A DNA stretch of 64,000 nt from Amphibalanus amphitrite (taxonomy: Eukaryota; Arthropoda; Thecostraca; Balanomorpha; Balanidae), in contig NW_024883463.1 in assembly GCF_019059575.1 (NCBI RefSeq), positions 1 through 64,000 of the forward strand. The letters are read 5' to 3'. This document shows positions 44,701-56,400 of this stretch, piece by piece (positions within the stretch are counted from its first letter, which is position 1; each line of letters starts with the position of its first letter). Under the pieces are notes generated by a model. It worked only from the letters and a program-made list of their open reading frames with translations, was not told the origin of the DNA and made no database searches. Position numbers and translations under genes: made by a program.

Positions 44701-45693
44701 ACAAAACGCTCATCTGGCCCCAGTTTGGTGCACATTTGGGCTCCATATGGTTCCCAGATGTGAAGGCTGGCTGACCTTTCAATTGCCACAGATTGAAGAT
44801 AATTTGCTAAAAACTTGTGTGCATTTTTAATTGTCATGTGCCTAGTAGTTAGGTAATGCATGCAGATGAGCTGAATGAACTGCATTACTGCTTAAATAGC
44901 TTAGGGCCTACTTCCAAACATGATGCTTAATTAAGGTCATGCTTTTCATAGCCTTTGTTATGCACTTTTTATGACAACATGTGCATATAAGGGATAAGAA
45001 TTAGGCAGAGTGAGACAGCTTATCTCTGTGATCAACATTTGGTACTGTGCAATTGCACAATTTGTAATAGATTGATGTGGTTTTCCTTATGGAATGTATT
45101 TAATTTTGTCTATGAGGTAATATTCATAAAAATTAGAGGCAACTGACAAAAATAACGTCTGAAGTCAAATGGTTCCATCCAAGGTCAGTTACTAGGTCCC
45201 AATAATAACTTCATCAAATTTGTATGCAGACACGTCAATTTTGCACCATTTTTATTTGTCATACTGTACTCTATTCATTGATCTATTCAAGCATATTGCC
45301 TGCAAAATCTAAGCTGAGACCTTTGTGTCCACTCTCAACCATCATTTATTAGGTAGATATGGAATATTGGATGGAAAATGGCCCCTGTGACCCTCAGCAT
45401 GAGGTCAGATTTGTGGAGTATTTTGAATGCCTTAAGCTGTTTGTCACTATGATCGTAGTACCCAGTAGCTAAACTGACCTGAGTCAGTTACTCTAATCTG
45501 TGAATGGATGATGAGAGTGTGTCATTCTTATTACCTCTGATTGTGTCCCCTGTTGAGTTGAAGAATGTAATGATAATTGATCAATGAAGAGCATGAAATC
45601 ACTGTGATTCCACGCCATAATGCTGTCATAACCCTACCATCCAGCCTATTCTGGATGCTCGCTCATTACCAGGCATCACCTGTCTGTCCTCAG
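41791..45693. other. AT-rich upstream region of CDC34, possible 5' UTR intron
   Basis: A marked shift to AT-rich, less repetitive DNA. Good splice donors at 42023/42024 (ACT|GTGAGT) and 42121/42122 (GAAG|GTGAGC) could end a non-coding first exon. An acceptor CTGTCCTCAG at 45693 lies shortly before the CDC34 start, so this may be one long 5' UTR intron. That is an inference. The inverted repeat at 43808-44435 lies inside. Confidence 0.3.
43808..44435. mobile_element. Long inverted-repeat MITE-like element
   Basis: Arms of about 180 bases (43808-43990 and 44255-44435) are nearly identical in inverse orientation. Shared words include CAAACCCCTTGAGACCCC, CTGCCGAAACTTTTATTACT and GGTACTTCTCATTCACTC. 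The 260-base spacer is GC-rich, unlike its AT-rich surroundings. The target duplication is not clear. Confidence 0.85.
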
Positions 45694-45748
45694 GTGTAAC
45701 AAATAGTGTTCCTGCTCTGTGTTGACGTGAGTGAAGCGGGAACGAAGG

Positions 45749-48700
45749 ATGGCCCAGGGCTCTCCACAGCCAAGCAGTAGCGCCCTCCGCGCGCTGGCGT
45801 TGGAGTACAAGAGCCTCCAGGAGGAGCCTGTCGAGGGGTTCAGGGTGAAACTGGCCAACGATGAGAACCTCTTCTGCTGGGAGGTGGCGCTCTTCGGACC
45901 GCCTCACACACTCTACGAGGGTGGCTACTTCAAGGTGAGATCTCCTAATATAGTCATGGGTGCCGATAACCACTGCAGTCCTGGCGCCCTAAGCCCCCAA
46001 ATCATCATTATCTTGATATGGCCGGAAACTGGCAGGTAATGCTAGTTTTTCAGTTATTGTATTATATATCAATCACTTTGATCTTCAGATGATGCATCTT
46101 TGTATTGCTGTTTTATTGCCAAAGACCCGAAACTCAACATTTATTTTTAAGCAGACACTCATGCCTTGGGAACTTTCTTGTGTCTTTCGTGAGAATTTTT
46201 GTATGACAGTGTCCTTCAAGCTAAAATCCCTTTCAAAACAAGTGAATGGTGCTTGTCCGTCGGTCGATTCTGACTCGATTGCGACGTTTCAGGCACATTT
46301 GAATTTCCCGTCAGACTACCCCTACTCGCCGCCCACGGTCAAGTTCCTGAGCAAAGTCTGGCACCCGAACGTGTACGAGGTGAGAATCGAGCTAACCTTC
46401 GCTCATCCCACGCTTTGCAGCTTTTTCACACTTTGATAGCTTTCGTTGAAGTCACTTGCATCGTTCGGTCATTAATTATATAATCGCGTATTGTCTGCCA
46501 ATTCCTTACACATCTGGTAGCCAGGTTTCGTCTGTATTCTTAAAGTAAATTCTTTCGTAAATTATCACTGCTTCTACGATTATGTCTCATTTCAGTGCGG
46601 TATACCATCACATGATGTCAGTCTTTTCAGTCGTGTCGGAGCACCATCTCGCTGTGCGCCGGCACGTGTTTGTGCGGGCCACCTCTGACGGCGGTGATTC
46701 GTCACTGTGTAGCCGTTCACGGTTTCACTGTCACCGTTCCAGAACGGTGACCTCTGCATTAGCATCTTGCACGCGCCCATTGACGACCCGCAGAGCGGCG
46801 AGCTGCCCTGCGAGCGCTGGAATCCCACGCAGAACGTCAGGTGAGAAATCTTACCCCACACAGAACGTCAGGTGAGAAATCTTACCTCACGCAGAACGTG
46901 AGGTGAGAAATGTGTGACCCCACGCGGAAGGTCAAGCGAGCAATCTTATCCCACACAACGTCACGTCAGCAATCTATCCCATCACAGAACGCTAGCTGAG
47001 AAATATAACCCCACGGGGAAGGCCAGGGAAAAACAAATCGTCAAGTGGTCGTTATACCATTAACACTACCCTTCACGTATGATGACCTGAACGCTTCACG
47101 GGCTATCAGGGGAAGAAGATTACCCAACATAGAACGTCAGGTAAGGAATTAAACACCGCACAGAATGTCGGAGGACCGTTAGCAACCCGTAGCAACCCCA
47201 CAGAACGTCAAAGGCTTACAACCCCACACAGAACGTCTGGGTAGGGTCGGCATTATTTGCAGAATGTCAGGCGATGGCCATTCACCAATCACCAACACCT
47301 GGCCCTACCGGTCAAGAGCGCTGGAAATACGCATATTAGGTTAGAGCTGTATCTCCTTCAATGAAATGTTAGGCACTGTCATGTTTTTCATGTTTCTGCT
47401 GTCGATGATGTGATATCTCATAACTGTTCCGGCCTATGATACTCTGCTCACTGTGATAAAACATTCGATCACTTGACTGTTTTATAACAGCCCTGTCTAC
47501 TGACCTGACGTTTTGTGACTGTGTCTATCCCAGGACGATCCTGTTGTCGGTGATATCGCTCCTGAACGAGCCCAACACCTTCAGTCCGGCCAACGTGGAC
47601 GCCTCCGTCATGTACAGACGCTGGAAGGAGTCCAAGGGCAAGGACAAGGAGTACGAGAACATCATTAGGTGAGGCGCCGGTCTTTACGAGGGAGGGGTTG
47701 CTCGTGAAATGGGTTGGGGGTGGTACGCAACGGTGCCCTGGGAACCTGCTCTGTCCCGCTCACATCCATTTTGAGTTGTAACTTGAAATTGAGAACACCG
47801 TGCGAGCTGCAATGAAACACGGCCGTGAAAGGGTGGCTGCATCTCCGCGTATGACCAATGTTCTTCAATGTCCCATCTCCCCATTGACTGTAGCCGCGGC
47901 AGACCCCCTACCCGTGTTATCGTCATTACGCCAGTATGCTGGCCGGTGCCCGTGTCCTGACCGGTTACATACAGGGCCGGTCGGCGGTGTCGGCGCCGGA
48001 CGGTGCTGACTCGGCGGTCAGTGTGGTCGGGCTGCTGAGATGCTATCAGCCAGCCGCGCAGTCGGACGGCGCCCCGTACTGCGTACACAGCGGTGTCGGT
48101 GGTGGTGTCACTGTCACTGGCAGTGCGGGCGGGGAGGCGCTGAGGGAAGCCGGGACAGAATTAATAGGCCGTGGTGATCAGCTATTGCTCCGGTGTTTTG
48201 GGGTTGATGAAAATGATCCTGTTTCACTGCCAACCTAGCATGTGACGCGTGCACTATTGTGCGCATTTCACCTTGTTTCCTTGCAGCCAGGCTTGTTCCT
48301 TTCGGTGTGTTGCTTCAGACATGTCGCGTTACTTTTTCATAAAATGTCTGTGTCAAACAGGATTCGGCTGTGTGCGTGGCGTGCACAATTTAATGAGTTA
48401 TCAGTGATAATTAATACTGCAATTAAAACCATCAACTTTCCCATTCCCAATATAGGACCCTGCTTCGCATGAGATACCAATCAAAGCCACTGCTTCGCCT
48501 ATTTTCATTATATAACCTCCGTAACTAATCCCTTCCGCTGCCGGTTCTCCCCCAGGAAGCAGATCTCGGCGTCTCGGAAGGAGGCCGAGCGTGACAATGT
48601 GGTGGTACCCCTCACCCTGGAGGAGTACTGCGTCAAGCCCAAGGCGCGGCCGCCACCCGACCCGGTCGACATCACAGACTTTTACGACGACGACTACCTG

Positions 48701-49764
48701 GATGACGACGACGACGACTCGTGTGATGACGGTGAGTTGATGACGGGCGCCCCGAGCCTGACTCGGTGCCATATGAGTCGCCTAGTCGCCACCGTTACGA
48801 TAGGCGACAGGCAGTGTTGACGGTAGCTCGGGCATTCCGTGGGTGCGCACTGGCCTTGGGGCAGTTATTTACAGTTCGGCGGACGGAACTGCGACACGTG
48901 TACTGGCCGTATCAGTGTCTGCCACGGGTAGCTGGCTGGCTTGATGGTGAGATCTGACTAATGTCATTAGACAGGGAGATTAATTAGAGGCAAACTAGCC
49001 GGTATTGAGCTTATCCCGCCAGGATGAATTATTAAAGACAACACGGCCATGAGAGTAGGTAATTCTCAGAAGGTGATTTATGCCTCGGTCATTCGCTGAT
49101 TGTTTTTGTCCGTTGTTGACTTATTTTTAACAGTTACAGAATGCTAAAAAAGATGAAGTACTGGCATAACAAGTCGTGCTGATAGAAAGCGTATTTTTGA
49201 CTGGGACGTCCGTCTTGATATTCACTTTTCATCTCCCCTGGCTTCCTAGAGTGTCAGTCGCTGTAATTTAACCCTTCACCCGTCCCCTTCCTCCTTCATT
49301 GGTCCTTTATTGACCGAATTAGCTAATATCGGTAGCTCCGGTCAGAGAGTTTTGTACTGTTTACGAAAAAGCTACTGGTGTTGACGAAAATGCTTCATTC
49401 GTTGACCCCGGAGCTGATCTGGCGTTCGACGTAGTTTCTGGCTCGTATTGCTATGTGTGCTCCCCGACCCATTGATTGAAGCTGTTATAGCGTCACGCTT
49501 TAGGAAGACGACTGTTATGATATTCAATCACGTTGGAAGGAGTGTTTACACGAGAGTAACGTGCCAGATCTCATCGCTTTAATTTGATTCCAACTTAAGC
49601 TTAAGTTAGCAGTGACAACTGCCACATGATAAACGACCTGTCACACACGGCTGGGAGCTCCGTTCGGACCGCCTTTCTCCCTGGCCAGCCGCCCGTAACG
49701 CGCGTCCTCTCACGTTACAGACGAACTGGACAACGGCGATGACAGCGGGAACGGCGAGTTGTGA
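45749..49764 (+). CDS. CDC34: CDC34/UBE2R-type ubiquitin-conjugating enzyme E2
   Basis: Six exons: 45749-45934, 46293-46379, 46743-46840, 47534-47668, 48556-48731 and 49721-49764 (TGA). All phases join, giving 241 residues. The ATG in AAGGATGG was chosen because MAQ and [11 protein letters not shown] then align with animal CDC34/UBE2R2. The UBC fold shows the HPN motif at 86-88 and the catalytic cysteine at C96 (GDLCISILH). The acidic insertion typical of this E2 class is present at about 102-114 (DDPQSGEL). Residues 125-165 are nearly invariant in the family ([16 protein letters not shown]). The C-terminal tail is highly acidic (poly-Asp), which in CDC34 docks on cullin-RING ligases. The enzyme builds K48-linked ubiquitin chains with SCF ligases. 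It is a single-copy type that cannot be assigned to CDC34 or UBE2R2. A splice-donor minisatellite fills the start of intron 3. Confidence 0.96.
46826..47270. repeat. Minisatellite of the exon 3 splice donor of CDC34
   Basis: Units of about 30-40 bases repeat the exon 3/intron 3 junction: CCCACGCAGAACGTCAGGTG followed by AGAAATCTTACC. The first copy is the real donor (46840|46841). The next two copies, near 46871 and 46900, still carry intact or nearly intact donors. Later copies decay. Use of the copy at 46871 would add 31 bases and break the frame. Confidence 0.8.
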
Positions 49765-52700
49765 TAGCGTCGGCAGCGCGCCGTTACGTGACGTGACGTG
49801 ACGGTGGGTGTGCCGTGACGGCCCCGGTCCGTGACGAAGGGACACCCGGCGGTGGTTCGGGCGGTGACGCGTCGCTAGCAGCAGTTGGCGTATGGATCGG
49901 TTGTGCTGACGATAATAGTTGGGTATCGCGGGGAGGGTGGGGGTGGGGCGATATTGTGGTAGTGACTGGGTAAGCGGCGGCCGGGTGGCAGCCGGTCACA
50001 GAGGCGCCGTGTGGTGTGTGCGAATGACTGTATGTGAGCCAGGGTCCGGGTTCGTCGTTACGTGTGGCTGAGTACGTACCGGACGGGGGGAGCCGAGCGC
50101 CGCACGCCCGCGACCGCCACCGACCGCGGCTCGCGACAGGCGCTCTAATGGTGGCTTTTACTCATCTAGTCCATAGCCAAGGCTGCAGCGACGCTCACTT
50201 TCGTTCGTTTTTTTTTTTTTTTTTGCACGGTCTTCGAGTGGTGGTTTGTGCGTGTCCGACGCGCCGGCCGCTAGTTGCTATCTCTGTACATTTATCATCC
50301 ATCGCAATATAATGAGTCTGATGTCACTGCTAGTGTGAGGATGGCGAAAGCTGGTATTTGACACGGCACGTGCACTCAGATGTAGGTCGTGCAGCAGACG
50401 TTCCAATTCCACCAGCTCTTAGTTCGACCAAACACAGCGCCGAGTATGAGATAATACGATGTATTTTGTCTCTCGCTCCAATATACACTCCACACACACG
50501 CACAGACATACACACTGAGGCGTTGGCGGTGGCGCGGCGCGCGGCGCCTACCACACGTTAAAAACTCGGCCGGGCCAGCCCGCTCCGGGGCCGTCGACGC
50601 TGCTACATCGGCTAGGAACATTGTGTGGTGGCGGCCGCGGAGGTAGGACATGACCCCCGGCCAGGGGGTGGATCCGGGTGGCGGCAGGACGCCTCTGTGG
50701 TGACCGCTGGCCAGGGAAATCGACTGCTAGTACTCAGCTGTCGGCTCTGAGACGATGAAGACGTCAAATCCTCTGACAGGCTCGCAACCCTGTCTCGTAG
50801 CGGAATAACTGATTCAAACAGAATGCCGCCCTTGTTTTAGAGCTGAATTTTCACCCTGCAAACAATACACCGTGTTTGGGTCCGCTGATTTCCGCGCTCC
50901 ATACGCGAGTTGCGGCTCTTGGAGAGCCACCAGCCCGACCGGGTCCGGGGTAGCGCGCTGGGGAACGGTTTGTACCTGCTCTGGGCCGGGCCCGTCGTCA
51001 TCCGGCGCCCGGCGTCGGCTCACGCTCCAGAGAGCCGGCCCGGCGGCCACACTGGCCGCGGCTCACGGAAACCCAGCGCGGTGGACCTTGGCCCAGATGC
51101 GGCCGTGCGCGGCGCGTGAGCCGAGTTCCCAGGCACGCGCGTGCTGCCTGTTGGACCGCACGGCCGCGCAGAGTGCCGAGGCTGAGCGAATCCCATCCCC
51201 GCTCCACAAGCTCGCGTCGGGCGGCTCGGTCGCACCAGGTCACACCGGGGCGAGGCCAGGGCAAGCCGAGATGGTCCAGGCATTGACGAGAGTCGGCCAG
51301 GGTGCAGCGGCGGTAGCAAACGAGTGAGAAGCTGGGGCTGATTGAGGTCACGACGGCCGTACACAGAGGTACCCTACCCAGGAGTAAACTCCTTCTCACA
51401 CTTCTCACGGACCCAGAGGAGGTATACGTAGTACGTACGTAAAGATAAGATCAAAACTGACCTTGTACAAAGGCTGGGAATTCAAATAATTAAATCGACG
51501 TGCTTCAACAAATTACGTTGCAACCACTAAAACAAAACCTGCATTCTTCCAAAAAGAATCATATTGAACACTACAACTACCGAATTGAAGTGTCCATGTC
51601 TAATAGGATGATCTTTGCGTCAAAAGGTGACAAAACAATAAACTTCATGCCATTTTCGGTGTAAACCCTTTTAAAAACTTGATTCGCATTGACATATTCT
51701 TATGCGATTCACTGCCATAATGTACAGTGAACAAAACGGGGACATCATACACAATAAAAATTCAACCATTGCTACCGGAGGTATGCCTTTTACGAACATT
51801 ATGGAGGTATACCGGCCTACATCACTTCCAATAAGTGATTTCCTTCAACAAGCAAGGATTAAAACCAACAAGAGCATTGTAAAAGCATAGGAGGTCACGA
51901 TATTCTAGCAGCGACACCATTATTCAGTAAATGCCGGCTCTACGGGGATGCCCTGGACAGAGTACGTATTTGGCGGAGACAAGGTAGCCCAGAATAAGGA
52001 CATGGGAGCTGACAACTCCCTATGGCGTTCGGCCTCTGCAATTGAGAGCGACACCAACACAGACGCAGAACGAATAATGACTGACAGCCCCCCCCCCCCT
52101 TGTGGAGAACGCCCGCCGCGCAGATCGTAACATACAAGAAGACGTGAGCAAATCGCGATACCGAGCCAGCAGCGCAGCGCAGCGCGATAGCGGGAGGTAA
52201 ACAGTCAACGCGCCCCTGGTTAGACGATAGGTAGGTAGGTGGTAGGATAGCATGGAAGCACCGTTCGCGCAGCGTCCGAGCGGTTAACTAGACCCGGCGG
52301 TTCGCCCCTCCAACCTCCAGCCAGCTCGACCGAGATATGTGCATTCTAACTCCTCTCCAAGAGGGCGGCCGCTAGTTGAGCAGCACTTCCGATCCGGACC
52401 GTCCAGGGCACGGAGGGTCAACGGATGGCTCCTCCAGCGGAGCGGGATCGCGACAGGCCGCCGAAATTCCCTCAGATATGGTCACCGATTACGTATGTGA
52501 TTAATGGCATCACAGGCCCACCCGCCTACGGTCCCGGCTGAGACTGCCTACTAAAACGACCACCCACGGGCCGGCCAACTAAACTGTCCGTCCTCTAGCG
52601 GCGGCGCGCGGCCCTACTCTGCAGGGGGCGCCCCGCCCTCCGTCCCGTGCGACGGTACCCGTGTGGCTCGAGCGCCAGACCTCCGCGCCCCTAGTAACGA

Positions 52701-53451
52701 CCGTGATTAAATCGCGTCGCGCACGGCCACTCCAGGTACTCAGTCTCACGTCCAACAACTCTACACAACGGCTCGCGTACTACCCACGCCACGCACGTGA
52801 AATGCACAAATACAACTGCGCACTGATCTTCTTGACCAGCGCGGCTCAGGCGCAGAGCGGGAGCTCGGCACTCCGCATATGCATCTGGTCGCACACTAAG
52901 ACCCCCCCCCCCCTCCCGCTAAACGGTCGCCCTCAGATACTGGGCGCTGCATTCTACGACCCTCTTCCTCCCCAGCCCCCTGCGGTGTGTCAGGCCCCAC
53001 CCTCAGGTCACGTGATCAAGCTCACACTCTAACCCGGTTTACATAGCATATTTGACGAGGCTCTAGCTCGTTAATTTGGCGATAATTTCGATGCAGTGGT
53101 CTTCAAATATTTAGAGGGGATCATTTTGTAAATTGTTCAGCACCATTGGCATATTTTGCAACATCACGGACGGAGATATAAGCTTGCAACAAACCCTATG
53201 TAAACGCGTCTATCGACAGGTGGTAAGTACTGCGTCCGGCCGCGTGGCGGCGCTAGAGTCGCTCCCCTGGAGCTCGCGCTGGCCGTACCCGGGTGCTCGG
53301 CCCGCCAGGCGCCAACGCCCCGACGCAGGGCGGCTCTCGCAATGACTGTGAATGGCAGAGAACAGATAGGAACAAACCAAACTTGCTGAGGTAACAACAT
53401 TTGTACTGTGGATGTCTTGGGTGGAGCGCGGTGGAGCGCGGCTGGCGGCGG
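49765..53451. other. Convergent intergenic region, CpG-rich
   Basis: Lies between the stop codons of CDC34 (+) and the betaglycan-like gene (-). It includes both 3' UTRs. Positions about 49990-51420 and 52260-53030 are GC-rich with long random-looking frames and no recognised domain. A T-run of about 17 lies at 50208-50224. No convincing poly(A) signal was placed. Confidence 0.4.
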
Positions 53452-56400
53452 CTAGACCCCGACGGCTGGCGGCGCCGCGCGGCCCGCCAGGATGATGGGC
53501 GTCTGCGAGTTGGGCGTCGAGTTGGCCGACTGGCCGCCGCCGCCGCCGCCGCCGCCGCCCCCGCCAGCACTGCCGCCCACCGGCTCCAGACCGGGATTCT
53601 GCGGCACTGCCTGGAAGTGGTGCCGCTTCGTCGGACCTGCAACACGGGGGAGAGGGGGGGGGGGGTGGTCAGCCTCAGGGCGACAGGGGTATGCTTAGGG
53701 ATCGAGGCAACGGGGATAGCGAGACAATAACATCAACAATAGGGCAGAATTGTAACTGAATGAATTGAATTGGTACCTAGGGCACAAAACGACGATGAGG
53801 GATGAAGCAACTAAGTTCTTTAATCCGCTAACACGAAACAACGATGTAGGTAATGACATACACCGTGCAGGGGCTAGTATTTCAGTTTCTATACCTGGCA
53901 ACAGCCCAGGTGGATTTTGTCAAAAGTTCTTAATCCATGAGCAGAGCAGGCTCAAAGGAAAAGCCGACGTGGGACTAGGATCTCAGTCAGAAATGAATCA
54001 TTCATCCTGACAGCATCTGTCAGCAGCCCAGAGAGATTTATACGTTAAAAATAGCCGACTCCGGCTAGACGTGTTCTCAGAATTTCAGTCATCATTCTGG
54101 CTAACTTCTCTGAATCAGCGATATCAGCCACCTAACGTAAATCGACGGCCGTGAGCGATAACGCTGGGCTCGCTGCTTAATGGCCATCTGGGTGGCATCA
54201 AAGTAATCCGATTAACTCCAATAAAAAGGCAGAGCTCAGAGCCTGCTGGAGTGCTCTCGTGACTGTTGATGCCATCACTGCTCTCTAAGTGTGGCACCCG
54301 CAGGGGAGTGTCAAGCACAGCAGGGAGCTATATTTTAGACGGGCCATCAGCGGTGACACACCTACCTACCGCAAAAGACCGACTCAGGTTATATAATTGG
54401 CACTCAGTTGGCTTTTTAGACATACTTACGGCCTATGACCGACACCAGTACCTACATACCTACTACCAAACGTCACATCTTACACAAGGACCGCTATAGA
54501 GCGAACCGACAAAACGTGATATTCTTCTTCTACAGGGTGATCGAAAAAAAGTGTCACCCCTAATCTAAAAGCCATATAACTCGCGATTGGTTGGTCGTGC
54601 GACTTTGCGCCAGGCAGCATAAGAAAGAGCATACAATTTCCTTTCGAATGGATGTAAATATGCATGGTTTATGCCGCAAACGAAGATGTAGCTATTCAAA
54701 AAGTATGTTAAGGACGCAATTTGGCGTGTTCAAAAGTTTGGTTGTGCGAATTTGTACTTTTGACAGAGTTTTTGATTTGACAGCTCACGTGACAGCTCAC
54801 GTGAGCATTTTTCTTAACTGTTCCATGGTTACCGCTGCATAAAATTGATAATCCGGTAGTGCAGGTTGTCGCAATGTTTCGCTAGTTACCGGCGAATTTG
54901 TGAATAATGAGGCCGCATGTTTGCAAGGAAGATCTGATAAAGTCTGCCTTGCCTAAGGTCAGCTGAGAAACGAGTCTAAGGTTAGCTGAGAAACAGTCTG
55001 CAGTGAACAACATACATACACTCTATGTGTAATGTGTAAGGTATGTGTCATGTTGAGTTACGATACTCATTGTTCTCGTTCAGCGGTGTCCGTTCCCGTT
55101 CGGTGAATTTCGTTTCACGTGAAAGCCGCACATTGACTGGTTTTTGAGCCCATGGGGTCTGGGGACATGATTTGGAATAGAAAACAATCATGAATACATT
55201 CAATTGAGAAAAAAAAAATTGCCTGCTCTTTCCGATGCTGCCTGGCGCGAAGTAATCCGACCTACCAGTCGCGAGTTATGTAGATTTTAAGTTAGGGGTG
55301 ACACTTTTTTTCGATCACCCTGTACATCGGGAAAACAGTTCAGATGTAAGAGCATAGCGACGGTGCAACACCCTACCTCCCCTTTAGTAGTCTGTACATC
55401 CAGGTAAAGACTAAGCGCCATACCCCCGATCCCTCCACGTACCGATTTTGGTGTGTATGAGCCACACGCCGCCCATGAGCAGCACTCCCAGCAGAAAGGC
55501 CGCTACCCCGATACCGGCCACCGTCTCGTGCGACACCCCCATCGGAGGCAGCGGACGCCGACCGGCGGCGTCCCCGTCCCCGTCGCTGTCCGCTGTAATA
55601 CACAGGGGTAAAGTACGTGTCAGTTGGGTCAAAAGTCAGAGGGGAGCATATCGGTCGATTAAACCTGAAGCTGACAGTGGACCAGTCGTATATTTACTGG
55701 GAATATCGTTCTAGCGGTTCTAGAGGTGGGTGGATAATGGATATGATATAGCAAGTGGTGAGCTATGCAGACAGTCCATGCGCAAGAACTTGATGCGTGT
55801 CGTAGATCGGACCAGACTCGGTGATAAGCAGCTATGCAGACCAAGCCAAGGTCGTGGTGTTGACGTGTACCATCACACAGTAATCCACACACCGGGAACC
55901 TGGCCAAACACCTGCACCACAGCTGTACAGAGCTTTATTTCTCCCGAGCCAGGTGAGGCCAGGCGGCCAGGAATCGTCTCACTGGATAAGACTTGTAACA
56001 CCGGTAGTACGGCTGCTCCCCGAACCGGCACGCCAGTGTTCCGTGTCGTCAGGGCAACTGGAGTACCTAAGCCACACAGCTCGGAGGAACTCATGCCACC
56101 ATAAAACTTCTTGTGGTGGTCCGTAAGCCCGTGTCAGTGCGATGTGAGAAGGAACCGGTAGACGGCTTCACCTGTTTTTATCAAGCGTAGGTACGTGGGC
56201 GAATAGCAGGGAAAAGCTATTGCTAGCCGTTCTTGTTGCTAGCGAAATGATCCTAGATCCTACTGTTGGGATCACTGCAAAACCAAGTCGAGCTAACGCA
56301 GATTCATCGAACTTTCCTCATGAATCCTGCTCGTGTCTATTGGCGTTCACATGTAATAGGCGATAAAACTACTGCTACCAGTTTTCGGTGACCAGCCTTA

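Noticed and set aside
50872-51408. Long overlapping frames on both strands (151 and 136 codons)
   Set aside because: GC-rich DNA stays open in several frames at once; no domain, and it lies where 3' UTR or intergenic DNA is expected.
54591-54842. 83-codon frame inside the mariner-like MITE
   Set aside because: Too short for a transposase and shows no DDE/D-type or helix-turn-helix features.
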